Source of the DNA: Myxococcales bacterium
Lineage (GTDB): Bacteria; Myxococcota; Myxococcia; Myxococcales; Anaeromyxobacteraceae
Assembly: GCA_021806645.1 (NCBI GenBank)
Contig: JAJZQX010000023.1
Coordinates: forward strand, 1 to 35,800
Length of the DNA: 35,800 bases
Direction: 5' to 3'
How positions within the stretch are numbered: the stretch's first letter is position 1; the number at the start of each line of letters is the position of its first letter. The notes below the pieces were generated by a model that worked only from the letters and a program-made list of their open reading frames with translations, made no database searches and was not told where the DNA came from. This document shows positions 1 to 7,984 of this stretch, piece by piece. The translations under genes and the position numbers were made by a program.

Positions 1-44
1 CCGCTCTGCAGCTTCAACCGAACGACCTCTCGCAGCTTCCTCAT
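1..44 (-). CDS. istA: IstA transposase, N-terminal fragment cut by window edge
   Basis: Reading leftward from an ATG at 44, the codons give MRKLREVVRLKLQSG, which matches the usual start of IS21 IstA proteins, where this leads into the helix-turn-helix that binds the element ends. A purine-rich Shine-Dalgarno (AGAGAGG) sits about 6 nt upstream. Only 14 complete codons are inside the window, so the catalytic DDE domain cannot be examined. Identification rests on the N-terminal sequence plus the repeat-bearing end just upstream. Confidence 0.7.
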   Translation of the reverse strand, partial: MRKLREVVRLKLQS

Positions 45-167
45 GGGTAGCCTCTCTGCCGTCATCACCACCTCCGTTAGGGAGGGGGCATGTGCGGCTG
101 ACTACCCAGCGGCGTCAACGCTCCCGGATGACCGCCCGAAGGCTGGCTACCGGCTCATGCGTTCAGC

Positions 168-252
168 GATCGGCTTGCTCCGGAATCGGTGATCGGCTTC
201 CTCCGGAATGGGTGATCGGCTTGCTCCGGAATCAGTGATCGGCTTGGGCCGG
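168..252. repeat. 23-bp tandem repeats at IS21 end
   Basis: Three consecutive 23-bp units (168-190, 191-213, 214-236) begin with GATCGGCTT and contain TCCGGAAT; they differ at only a few bases each. A fourth begins at 237 and diverges after about 10 bases. They are likely the transposase binding sites of the IS21-family element whose istA starts at 44. Confidence 0.8.
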
Positions 253-618
253 TACCCGCACTTCGCGAGGACGATCGCCGGCGGAGTGACGGAGCTTGAG
301 CCCGGCTCCCCCGCTGCAGCAACGCTCGTTGCACTTCAAGAGGCACCGAAGACCGAAGGGGCCGGCGAGCATTCGGTAATCGCCTACTGTTTCCACGACG
401 GCGACGCTATCGCCGTGCTTCAGGACAAGGCGGGCATCCGACGTGGTGTTGAAGAACTGCGCGGCAGGGTTATCTCGTTCATGGGGTTCTTGGGTGTACT
501 CGTGGAGAGAGGGGTCCTCAGCTGGCCCGAAGCTCACACCGTAGCCGCCAGGTACAGGCGCCAATACACCCATGCGCGTATTCCGGTCTGGTGGCCCCCG
601 GATAGTAGCCGCAAGTGA
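208..618 (+). CDS. Hypothetical protein, probable 3' remnant of an IS-interrupted gene
   Basis: An open frame of 136 codons runs from the IS21 terminal repeats into unique sequence and stops at 618. The first ~15 codons are IS repeat sequence, so the nominal ATG at 208 is not a native start. The remaining ~120 residues look protein-like, with hydrophobic and amphipathic stretches (for example the segment starting SFMGFLGVLVERG), but I recognise no family. Third-position GC is visibly lower than in the neighbouring genes, which suggests acquired DNA. The simplest reading is the C-terminal part of a gene whose 5' end was displaced by the insertion. An internal ATG at 481 could give a 45-residue product. 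Function unknown; coding status is uncertain. Confidence 0.4.
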   Translation: MGDRLAPESVIGLGRYPHFARTIAGGVTELEPGSPAAATLVALQEAPKTEGAGEHSVIAYCFHDGDAIAVLQDKAGIRRGVEELRGRVISFMGFLGVLVERGVLSWPEAHTVAARYRRQYTHARIPVWWPPDSSRK

Positions 619-653
619 CACAAGCGAAGGTCTCAGTCCTCAGTCCTATGGAA

Positions 654-1325
654 TCACCTCCTCCACCTCCCCGCCTCCACGAACGAGTAGTACCCGCCCG
701 CCGCCACGATGACGTGGTCGCGCGCCAGCACCCCCACCAGCTCGGCGGCGGCGCGGAGGCGGTCGGTCAGGTCCACGTCCTCGGGGGATGGGGCCGGGTC
801 GCCGCTCGGATGGTTGTGCACGAAGACCACCGAGTGCGCCCCCTCCCGCACCGCCGGGCGGAGCGCGTCGCGCGGCGAGACCGGGCACTGCGACAGCGAC
901 CCCTCGGCCACCTGCACCGTCCGCTGCAGCCGCCCGCGCACGTCGAGCAGCACCACGTGGAACCCCTCCCGCTCGGCGTGGGCGGCGTGGCGCATCAGCT
1001 CGTGGACGCGGCGCGGGTCGAGGCAGCGCTCTCCGCGCCGGGGCGGGGACCAGCCGCCGCGCCGCCCCAGCTCGAAGGCGGCCGCGATGGCGGCGGCCCG
1101 GGCGGCGCCGATGCCTGGGCAGCCGGCGATGGCGTCGGCCGGGGCCCAGGAGAGTTCGTGGAGCGGCACCGCCTCGAGCAGGCCGAGCGCGGTGGCACGG
1201 GCCGAGCGCCCACCGGCCCCCAGCACCAGCGCCAGCAACTCGGCGTCGGAGAGCGAGCGTGCCCCTTCGGCCAGCAGCCGTTCGCGCGGCAGGCCGGCGG
1301 TGGCGGGGTCGATGGAGGCGGTCAT
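654..1325 (-). CDS. radC: RadC family JAB/MPN-domain protein
   Basis: The 223-residue product has the full RadC layout. An N-terminal LPRERLL...SLSDAELLALVLG segment (residues 12-36) is followed by a helix-hairpin-helix-like CPGIGAARAAAI (69-80) and a C-terminal JAMM metalloprotease-like domain. The metal motif is intact: H170-x-H172, then S180 and D183 in HNHPSGDPAPSPED. RadC was named for DNA repair, but its role is not settled in most bacteria. The start was set at the ATG at 1325 because it gives the usual family length and N-terminus; the frame stays open further upstream but that part is Arg-rich shadow sequence. No clear Shine-Dalgarno precedes the chosen start. It stands alone. The 300 bases upstream (1326-1628) hold no gene I can support. 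Confidence 0.9.
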   Translation of the reverse strand: MTASIDPATAGLPRERLLAEGARSLSDAELLALVLGAGGRSARATALGLLEAVPLHELSWAPADAIAGCPGIGAARAAAIAAAFELGRRGGWSPPRRGERCLDPRRVHELMRHAAHAEREGFHVVLLDVRGRLQRTVQVAEGSLSQCPVSPRDALRPAVREGAHSVVFVHNHPSGDPAPSPEDVDLTDRLRAAAELVGVLARDHVIVAAGGYYSFVEAGRWRR

Positions 1326-1628
1326 CGAGGAGGGTGCAGAGCAACGGGCGTGCCGCTCGGCCGCTGCGGCCCACCTGGCCTCCGGCACTCGCGGCCTGGC
1401 GTTGGGCCGTTCGCGCGGCGGACCGGCGGCCGCGGCGCGAACCTTGGATCGCCAATTGACCTGGCGTTTCTCCCCGCGCGCGGACCGAGTGCGATGGGCC
1501 GCCGCCGCGGCCGACCTCCGCGTGCGGGCCGTCCCGACGGAGGTGCCGGTCCTGAAGCGCGAGGGCGACGCCGACGTCCACGGATGAACGGGAATCAACG
1601 GGCTGAGCTGCCGACCCTCTCTGCTCCC

Positions 1629-1808
1629 CTACTTTCCGAGCACCTTCTCGACCTGGCCGAACTTCTCCTGGATCTTGCCGGACAGCTTCTGGTCCTTCCC
1701 CTCAGCTTCCAGGTTGGGCTTCCCCGTGACGACTCCGGCGGCCTCCTTGACGCTGCCCTTCAGCTTCTCGAACTTGCCCCTTGCCTGATCCTTCGTGCTG
1801 TTCTTCAT
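1629..1808 (-). CDS. CsbD-like stress-response small protein
   Basis: This 59-residue, highly charged, cysteine-free protein starts MKNSTKDQARGKFEKLKG and has the repeated K-G-x-x-x-E-x-x-G pattern and the GK-x-Q-E-K-x-G-x-x-E-K-x-x-G tail typical of the CsbD-like family (about 60 residues). Family members are abundant stress-induced bacterial proteins of unknown mechanism; Bacillus CsbD is under sigma-B. The ATG at 1808 has a strong GGAGGAGAG site 5-7 nt upstream. The next gene upstream on the same strand is a 27-residue membrane peptide, so they may be co-transcribed stress-related small genes. Confidence 0.9.
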   Translation of the reverse strand: MKNSTKDQARGKFEKLKGSVKEAAGVVTGKPNLEAEGKDQKLSGKIQEKFGQVEKVLGK

Positions 1809-1868
1809 GGTCTCTCCTCCAAACAGGTGAACTCCTCGTACCAGCGGGAATGAGCGGCTCGCCTCGCG

Positions 1869-1952
1869 TCACCGGCGGCGCGACCAGAAGAATCCGCCGC
1901 CCCCGAACAGGAAGATGAGGACGACGATGATGATGATGGTTTCGGTCGACAT
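1869..1952 (-). CDS. 27-residue single-pass membrane peptide
   Basis: From an ATG at 1952 the codons give a 27-residue peptide with a short polar start (MSTET), a run of Ile/Val/Leu/Phe of about 12 residues, a GGGG turn, and a basic WSRRR end. The layout is that of a single transmembrane helix with positive residues at the cytoplasmic side. A good GGAGGT site sits 5-6 nt upstream. Similar very short Ile-rich peptides are common, unannotated, in high-GC Proteobacteria and Myxococcota; function is unknown. It precedes the CsbD-like gene by 60 nt on the same strand. The 310 bases between this start and the hairpin at 2263 show no supportable gene on either strand. Confidence 0.6.
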   Translation of the reverse strand: MSTETIIIIVVLIFLFGGGGFFWSRRR

Positions 1953-2262
1953 GGTTGACCTCCACGGCGGGAAGTGCCGCCCACTCCGGATGCCTGGTGC
2001 TCTCGCCCTCCACTCGCTGCATTCACCATGCCCGTGGCTCGAGCACTGCTCCCGCCCCTGTCCTCGTCGTGGGAGCGCCAGTGTTCGCGCTGGACTTGCG
2101 GCATCCCGACCGCGGCGTGGGCCCATGACGAACGTTCACAGCCGTTCGTTCTGGCACCGGCTCGCACGGCTACCCGGCCTTCCCGGGCGGCCTTCAGAAC
2201 TACAACGAGAAGCCGATGGGAAGCGGGCTTCGGCGCGGCACGACCCGCAGCTGAAGACGACA

Positions 2263-2298
2263 CGGCCCGGCCCACCGGGCATACCGGTGGCCGGGCCG
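2263..2298 (-). terminator. GC-rich hairpin downstream of yceI
   Basis: CGGCCCGG...CCGG pairs with CCGG...CCGGGCCG across a loop of about 5 bases with a single bulged C, giving a stem of about 15 bp, 20 nt past the yceI stop. No clear U-tract follows on the minus strand, so it may be a weak intrinsic terminator or an mRNA 3'-end stabiliser. Confidence 0.5.
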
Positions 2299-2318
2299 CG
2301 AGTGGCGCGACAGCGGCG

Positions 2319-2909
2319 CTACTTCTTGGCCGGGGGCGCCTCCTTCACCAGCTCGGCGTCGATGGTGATGGTGACCAGGTCGCTCACCACCGCGTTGGGG
2401 CCGTAGCTGACGCCGAAGTCCTTGCGGTTGAGCTTGGCCGTGGCCGAGACGCCTCGGCGCGCCAGGCCCCAGGGGTCCTTGATCTCCTTGGTCGGGCCGG
2501 TCACGTCTAGCACCACCGGCCTGGTGACGCCGTGCATGGTCAGGTCACCTGTCACCTTGAGCCCCGCGCCGTGCTTCTCCACCTTGGTGGACTTGAAGGT
2601 CATGGTGGGGAACTTGGCGACGTCGAAGAACTCGGGCGACCTGAGGTGGGCGTCGCGCTTCTCCTCGCGGGTGTTGATCGAGGCGATGTCGATGGTGGCC
2701 TCGACGGACGACCTGGTGATGTCGGCCTCGTCGAGGACCACCTTGCCGGCGGTCCTGGTGAACTCACCCCGGACCGTGGAGATCATCAGGTGCTTCACGG
2801 AGAAGGCGACCTGGGTGTGGGCCGGGTCGAGGTTCCAGGTGTCGGCGGCGAAGGCAAAGGCCGGGAGGGCGACGAGGGCGACGGTGAGACTGCGTACGAT
2901 GCGGTTCAT
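2319..2909 (-). CDS. YceI family periplasmic lipid-binding protein
   Basis: The 196-residue protein begins with a Sec signal peptide (MNRIVRSLTVALVALPAFAFA, cleavage probably after AFA). The mature part starts with the family hallmark WNLDPAHTQVAFSVKHL and continues with the VRGEF, SINTREEKRDAHLRSPEFFD and LTMHGVTRPV segments of the YceI lipocalin-like beta-barrel. Family members bind isoprenoid or other long lipids in the periplasm and are often induced by base or osmotic stress. The ATG at 2909 was preferred over one 6 codons upstream because an AAAGGAGC Shine-Dalgarno sits before it. It follows the ArsR-family gene by 52 nt on the same strand, so the regulator probably controls it. Confidence 0.93.
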   Translation of the reverse strand: MNRIVRSLTVALVALPAFAFAADTWNLDPAHTQVAFSVKHLMISTVRGEFTRTAGKVVLDEADITRSSVEATIDIASINTREEKRDAHLRSPEFFDVAKFPTMTFKSTKVEKHGAGLKVTGDLTMHGVTRPVVLDVTGPTKEIKDPWGLARRGVSATAKLNRKDFGVSYGPNAVVSDLVTITIDAELVKEAPPAKK

Positions 2910-2961
2910 GGGTGCTGCTCCTTTCACTGCGGTTGAGGGCGAAACAGGAAGGTGCGGAGGC

Positions 2962-3339
2962 TCAAGCCCTGGTGGGCGATGCTGGCGAAGTCGATGGCGC
3001 CGCGGCCCGGGCGCGCCGCTGGCGTTGCCGCCGGGCGCCGATGGCCCGCCCGGCCGGTGCGAAGATCCGGATCAGCTCTCCCGCCCAGGCCGCCAGCGCC
3101 CCCGGCACGACCCGGTAGTGGTGGAACTGCCCGCTCCGCCTCACCGTCACCAGCCCCGCCGCCACCAGCACCTTCAGGTGGTGCGAGACGGTGGCCTGCG
3201 ACACCGGGAAGGCCCGCACCAGCTCGGCGCAGGAGTGCTCCTGGACCATGGCGATGGCCAGCAGCAGCTCCAGCCGGGTCTGGTCGGAGAGGGCCTTGGC
3301 GACGCCGGCGACCCGGGCGGTGGAGGCGTTCATCGACAT
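2962..3339 (-). CDS. ArsR/SmtB-family winged-helix regulator
   Basis: This 125-residue protein has one winged helix-turn-helix: ALSDQTRLELLLAI (residues ~16-29), the recognition helix region VSQATVSHHLKVLVAAGLV (~46-64) and the wing VRRSGQFHHYRV (~66-77). The metal-binding CxC of ArsR/SmtB sensors is absent; only one Cys is present (in EHSCAEL), so it probably senses something other than metal through that site. The C-terminal ~30 residues are Arg/Ala/Pro-rich and atypical. It lies directly upstream of yceI on the same strand. A 7-bp inverted repeat overlaps its start codon, suggesting autoregulation. The start could be Met1 (3339) or Met3 (3333). Confidence 0.9.
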   Translation of the reverse strand: MSMNASTARVAGVAKALSDQTRLELLLAIAMVQEHSCAELVRAFPVSQATVSHHLKVLVAAGLVTVRRSGQFHHYRVVPGALAAWAGELIRIFAPAGRAIGARRQRQRRARAAAPSTSPASPTRA

Positions 3340-3347
3340 ATCGATGA
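3330..3347. promoter_or_regulatory. Inverted repeat over the arsR start codon, likely operator
   Basis: TCATCGA and TCGATGA flank a CATA spacer and together cover the start codons of the ArsR-family gene. A TAGATA hexamer, a possible -10, lies just upstream on the minus strand at 3353-3358. ArsR-family repressors bind short palindromes of this type over their own promoters, so this is a plausible autoregulatory site for the arsR-yceI pair. Confidence 0.5.
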
Positions 3348-3401
3348 GCGTCTATCTAAGGCCGTCGCCGCCGGGCGCAAGCCAAAGCGTGCCGCCCCGG
3401 G

Positions 3402-3421
3402 TGGGGGGCCGGCGCCCCCCA
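3402..3421 (-). terminator. Perfect GC hairpin after dapE
   Basis: TGGGGGGC and GCCCCCCA form an 8-bp stem around a 4-base loop, 28 nt past the dapE stop. No U-tract follows on the minus strand. It separates the dap operon from the arsR promoter and probably marks the operon's 3' end. Confidence 0.45.
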
Positions 3422-3449
3422 GGCGCAAGGTCGCGTGGACCCTCGTGGA

Positions 3450-4546
3450 TCAGCGGCGAAGGAACTTTTCGAGCAGCCGGTAGCCGCGCGCCAGCGCCGC
3501 CACCTCGACCCACTCGCCGCGCTGGTGCGCCTGGGCCGTGGCGCCCGGGCCGAAGTTGACGGCCGGCACTCCGTGCACCGCAAGCCGGGCCACGTCGGTC
3601 CAGGCCTGCTTCGGCTCGGCGGCCGCGCCGGTCCGGTCCAGCAGCCGCCGCACCAGCGGGTGGTCGCCGTACGCGGGACAGGCCGGTGAGCGGTCGGTGA
3701 GCGTCACCTCGGCGCCGTGGCGCGTGCCGAGCGCGGCCAGCTCGCCGGCCGCCTGCTCCAGCGTCTTGTCGGGCGCGAAGCGGAAGTTGAGGTTGAGCGT
3801 GCAGCGCTCCGGCACCACGTTGCTCGCCTGGCCGCCCTCCACCCGCGTGCAGGTGAGCACCTCGCGGAAGAGCTGGCCGCCGCTCTCCGCCTCGCGCGGC
3901 GGCCGCGCCGCCAGCTCGGCCAGCAGCAGGCCGGCCCGGTGGACGGCGTTCTCGCCCTGCCACGGCCTGGCCGAGTGGGCGGCCCGCCCGTGGAAGGTGA
4001 CGGTGGCGTGGATCGAGCCGACGCAGCCGAGCTGCACCACGTTGTCGGTCGGCTCGAGGCAGATCGCCAGCGCCGCCTGCCGCACCTCGGGGGCCTCGGC
4101 CAGCACCGGCTCCAGCTCGTTCTCCAGGTACGGCCCCTCCTCCCGGGCGTAGAAGACCAGCAAGAGGTCGCAGAACCGCTCCGCGCTCCGCAGCTCGTCG
4201 GCCAGCGCCATCATCAGCGCCAGCCCGCCCTTCATGTCGGAGGCGCCCGGCGCCACCAGCCGCGTGCCGTCTCGCCGCGGCCCGCCGCGGTCGCCGACGT
4301 GGACCGGGATGGTGTCGAGGTGGCCGCAGAGCGCCACCAGCGGCCGCTCGGTCCGCGCCGCCGCGCCGTCCACGCCCACCACCAGCGAGTCCTTGACGCG
4401 GCGAACGTGTGGGAAGCGCTCCATGGCCCAGGACTGGACCCGGTCGCAGAGCGCCCGCTCCTCGCCGATGGGCGAGAGCAGCCCGCAGAGGGCGGCGGTC
4501 CGCTTGGCCAGCGCCTCGGCCAGCGCCGCATGGCCGCCCTGTTCCT

Positions 4547-4550
<4 letters not shown>
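3450..4550 (-). CDS. dapE: Succinyl-diaminopimelate desuccinylase (M20 peptidase)
   Basis: This 366-residue enzyme removes succinate from N-succinyl-LL-diaminopimelate, giving LL-DAP for lysine and peptidoglycan. The M20 metal ligands are in order: H77 and D79 in GHLDTIP, D105 in ASDMKGG, the catalytic pair E137-E138 in YAREEGPYLEN, and the dimerisation-domain His in GRAAHSARPWQGENAVH. The layout fits the actinobacterial-type DapE subgroup rather than the enterobacterial one. The GTG start at 4550 overlaps the dapD stop by 4 nt (GTGA), so translation is probably coupled. It is the last gene of dapC-dapD-dapE. Confidence 0.93.
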
Positions 4551-5367
<817 letters not shown>

Positions 5368-5371
<4 letters not shown>

Positions 5372-6519
5372 GTCCGCACCCTTCTCCAGCAGTCGATGGC
5401 CGCCTGGCACTCGTCCAGGGCCGGCACCAGCGCCACCCGCACGTACCCCTCGCCGGCGCCGAAGGCGGTCCCCGGCGCCACCACGATCCCGGCATCCAGC
5501 AGCTTGAGCGCGTACCCGGCCGCGTCCAGCCCGGCCGGCACCTTCACCCAGAGATACAGGGTGGCCTCGCTGCCGTGCACGGTGAGCCCCTGCTCGCGGA
5601 AGAAGGCGGCGAAGAGGTCGCGCTTCTTCTTGAAGACGGCGCGCCGCCCGGCGGCGTGGGCGTCGTCGCTCCAGGCCGCGGTGGCGGCGGCGTTGACGAA
5701 GTCGGGCGAGGCCACGCCGGGGTGGGAGCGGACCCGCTTCAGGATGGCCACCAGGTCCGGGTCGCCGGCCACGAAGCCGGAGCGGTAGCCGGTCATGCCG
5801 CTCCGCTTGGAGCAGGAGTGGATGGCCAGCACGTTCTCCTGCTGCACCTGCAGCATGGAGAGCGGCGGCTCGCCGAAGTAGATGTCGGCGTAGCACTCGT
5901 CGGAGGCCACCACGAAGCCGTGCCGGAGGGCGGCCGCGCCGACCCGCTCCAGGTAGTCGCGTGGCGCCATTGCGCCGGTCGGGTTGTGCGGGTAGCTCAC
6001 CCAGAAGATCAGCGTCCGATCCAGCACGCCGGCCCCGAGCGCCTCGGGCTCCACCAGGAAGCGGTTGGCCGCGGTGAGCGGCACCTTGACCGGCTCGAGG
6101 CCGGCGAAGCGCGCGCCCACCTCGTAGGTCGGGTACCCGGGGTCGGGCATCACCACCATTCCCCGGGCCGGGTCGCCGCAGAAGGCGAACGGCAGGTGGA
6201 AGATGGTCTCCTTGGCGCCGGTGGCGGGCACCACCTGCGCGTCGGGATCGACGGTGACGCCGAAGCGACGCGCCAGGTACCCGGCCACGGCGCGGCGCAG
6301 GGCCGGCGTGCCCATGGCGCTCGGGTACTGCGAGACCTCCGGAACGGCCGCGCGGAGCGCCTCGCGGAGGAACGGCGGGGTCGGCTCCATCGGGTCGCCC
6401 AGGCCGAAGTCGAAGAGGCGGCGCCCCTCGGCGCGGAGCCGGGCCTTCCGCTCGTCCAGCGCGACCATCAGGTTGACCTGGAGCTGCCCGAGGACCGGGT
6501 TCTTCGGCGGCGTGCGCAC
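5368..6519 (-). CDS. dapC: Succinyldiaminopimelate aminotransferase (class I/II PLP)
   Basis: A 383-residue fold-type I aminotransferase. Visible features are DFGLGDPMEPTP near residue 40, PATGAKETIF (98-107), the cofactor-contact SYPHNPTGA (175-183), SDECYADIYF (206-215) and the Schiff-base lysine K238 in SCSKRSGMTGYR. In this position, first in an operon with dapD and dapE, the role is conversion of N-succinyl-2-amino-6-ketopimelate with glutamate. The GTG at 6519 was chosen because it begins the family N-terminus (VRTPPKNPVLGQLQ); no strong Shine-Dalgarno is visible. It is divergent from sthA across a 51-bp gap that must hold both promoters. Confidence 0.9.
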
Positions 6520-6557
6520 GTCCCGGCGAGAATATGCCCAAGTGCCCGGGAACGCAC

Positions 6558-6563
6558 TATATA
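6558..6563 (+). promoter_or_regulatory. TATATA hexamer, likely -10 of a leaderless sthA transcript
   Basis: TATATA lies 7 nt before the sthA ATG, inside the palindrome CTATATAG. No Shine-Dalgarno precedes the ATG. A -10 at this distance would start transcription at or next to the initiation codon. No convincing -35 was found. Confidence 0.45.
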
Positions 6564-6570
6564 GCGGCTC

Positions 6571-7962
6571 ATGTTGCACTACGACGTGGTGGTCATCGGC
6601 TCGGGTCCCGCGGGAGAGAACGGCGCCATCCAGGCGGCCGCCCTCGGCAAGAAGGTGGCGCTGGTGGAGAAGGAGGCGGTGCCCGGCGGCGCCTGCGCCA
6701 ACACCGGCACCATCCCCTCCAAGGCGCTGCGCGAGACGGCGCTCGCCATCAAGCAGGCGAGGAGCCGCGACGCCCACGGCATCGAGCTCAAGGTCTCGTC
6801 CACCGTCACCGTCCCCGAGCTGATGGGCCGCCGCGGCCTGGTCACGGCGCGCGAGCACAGCCGCATCCGCGACGGGCTGAGCCGAGCCGGCGTCGAGTAC
6901 TTCCGCGGCAAGGCCAGCTTCGTCGATCCGCACACCATCAAGATCTCCGCGCCCGGCGGCTTCAGCACCCAGGACGTGAGCGCCGACATCGTGCTGCTGG
7001 CCACCGGCACCCGCCCCTTCCACCCGCCGCAGTACAAGTTCGACAACGCCCGGATCTACGACTCCGACTCGATCCTGCTGCTCGACCGGGTGCCACGCTC
7101 GCTCGCCATCCTGGGCGGCGGCGTGGCCGGCTGCGAGTACGCCTCGATCTTCGCCGCCCTCGGCGTCCACGTGCACGTCGTGGACTCCAAGGACCGGCTC
7201 CTCCCCTGGCTCGACGCCGAGCTCTCCATCGCCATGCAGGAGACCTTCGTCGAGGCCGGCATCGAGCTGCACCAGCGGCTGCGCGCCACCGTCCTCGAGC
7301 CGGGCGATCGTGACGTGCTGGTCACGCTCTCCACCGGCTCGCGCATCGTGGCCGAGAAGGTGCTGGTGGCCGGCGGCCGCATCGGCAACGTCGAGTCGCT
7401 CAACCTGCCGGCGGCCGGCCTCTCCGCCACCGACAAGGGGAGCCTCGAGGTGAACCACCACTACCAGACCAAGGTCCCGCACATCTACGCGGCCGGCGAC
7501 CTGGTCGGCTTCCCCGGCCTGGCGTCGGCGTCCATGGAGCAAGGGCGGGTCGCCATGCTGCGCGCCTGCGGCGACGTCCGATCCCAGCTCTCGTCCCTGC
7601 TGCCGGTCGGCATCTACACCATCCCCGAGGTCTCCTCGGTGGGCGAGACCGAGGAGTCGCTGGCCGGCAAGTCGGTCCCCTACGTGGTCGGCAAGGCCAG
7701 CCTGGTCGGCAACGCCCGCGCCAACCTGATCGGCGAGGCCACCGGCTTCGTGAAGCTGCTGGCCGGCAAGGGGGACGGCAAGATCCTGGGCGTCAACTGC
7801 ATCGGTCCGCACGCCTCGGAGCTGGTCCACCTCGGCCACGCGGTCATGGCGCTGGGCGGCGACCTCAGCTACTTCGCGCAGGCGGTCTTCAACTACCCGA
7901 CGCTGGGCGAGGCCTACAAGCACGCCGCCTTCGACGCGCTGGAGAGGATGAAGGCGGGCTAG
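6571..7962 (+). CDS. sthA: Si-specific (soluble) NAD(P)+ transhydrogenase
   Basis: A 463-residue cytoplasmic flavoprotein of the pyridine nucleotide-disulfide oxidoreductase family. The FAD-binding GSGPAGE is at 10-16, and the active-site region reads GGACANTGTIPSK (39-51). It keeps a single Cys at C42 where disulfide reductases have two, as in E. coli SthA, so it cannot form the redox-active disulfide. A second Rossmann motif, ILGGGVAGCEYASIFAALG, near residue 180 binds NAD(P)H, and YAAGDLVGFP near 308 is the second FAD motif. The enzyme reoxidises excess NADPH with NAD+. It is transcribed away from the dap operon and convergent with the coiled-coil gene, ending 22 nt from it. Confidence 0.92.
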   Translation: MLHYDVVVIGSGPAGENGAIQAAALGKKVALVEKEAVPGGACANTGTIPSKALRETALAIKQARSRDAHGIELKVSSTVTVPELMGRRGLVTAREHSRIRDGLSRAGVEYFRGKASFVDPHTIKISAPGGFSTQDVSADIVLLATGTRPFHPPQYKFDNARIYDSDSILLLDRVPRSLAILGGGVAGCEYASIFAALGVHVHVVDSKDRLLPWLDAELSIAMQETFVEAGIELHQRLRATVLEPGDRDVLVTLSTGSRIVAEKVLVAGGRIGNVESLNLPAAGLSATDKGSLEVNHHYQTKVPHIYAAGDLVGFPGLASASMEQGRVAMLRACGDVRSQLSSLLPVGIYTIPEVSSVGETEESLAGKSVPYVVGKASLVGNARANLIGEATGFVKLLAGKGDGKILGVNCIGPHASELVHLGHAVMALGGDLSYFAQAVFNYPTLGEAYKHAAFDALERMKAG

Positions 7963-7984
7963 CGCGCCCCGCCTCGGTCAGGCA

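Larger units (their letters stand above)
1..260 (-). mobile_element. IS21-family insertion sequence, istA-proximal end (partial)
   Basis: The window opens inside an IS21-like element read leftward. The first 44 bases encode the first codons of an IstA-type transposase on the minus strand, and upstream of it lie about 120 bases of leader and then three near-identical 23-bp repeats (168-236) plus a partial fourth. Multiple terminal repeats upstream of istA are characteristic of IS21 ends. The exact outer boundary is not resolved: a terminal CA (TG read inward) is possible at about 231-233 or at 259-260. The rest of the element lies outside the window. Confidence 0.75.

Noticed and set aside
615-1853. 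412-codon open frame on the plus strand opposite radC
   Set aside because: It is Arg/Pro/Gly/Ala-rich without domains and lies antisense to radC and the CsbD-like gene; a GC-rich shadow.
1974-2510. 178-codon plus-strand frame upstream of and across the yceI 3' end
   Set aside because: It is antisense to yceI over part of its length and lacks SD or recognisable sequence.
6203-7923. Long minus-strand frame through sthA and forward frames through dapC
   Set aside because: Both are antisense to genes with intact catalytic motifs and have no recognisable domains of their own.
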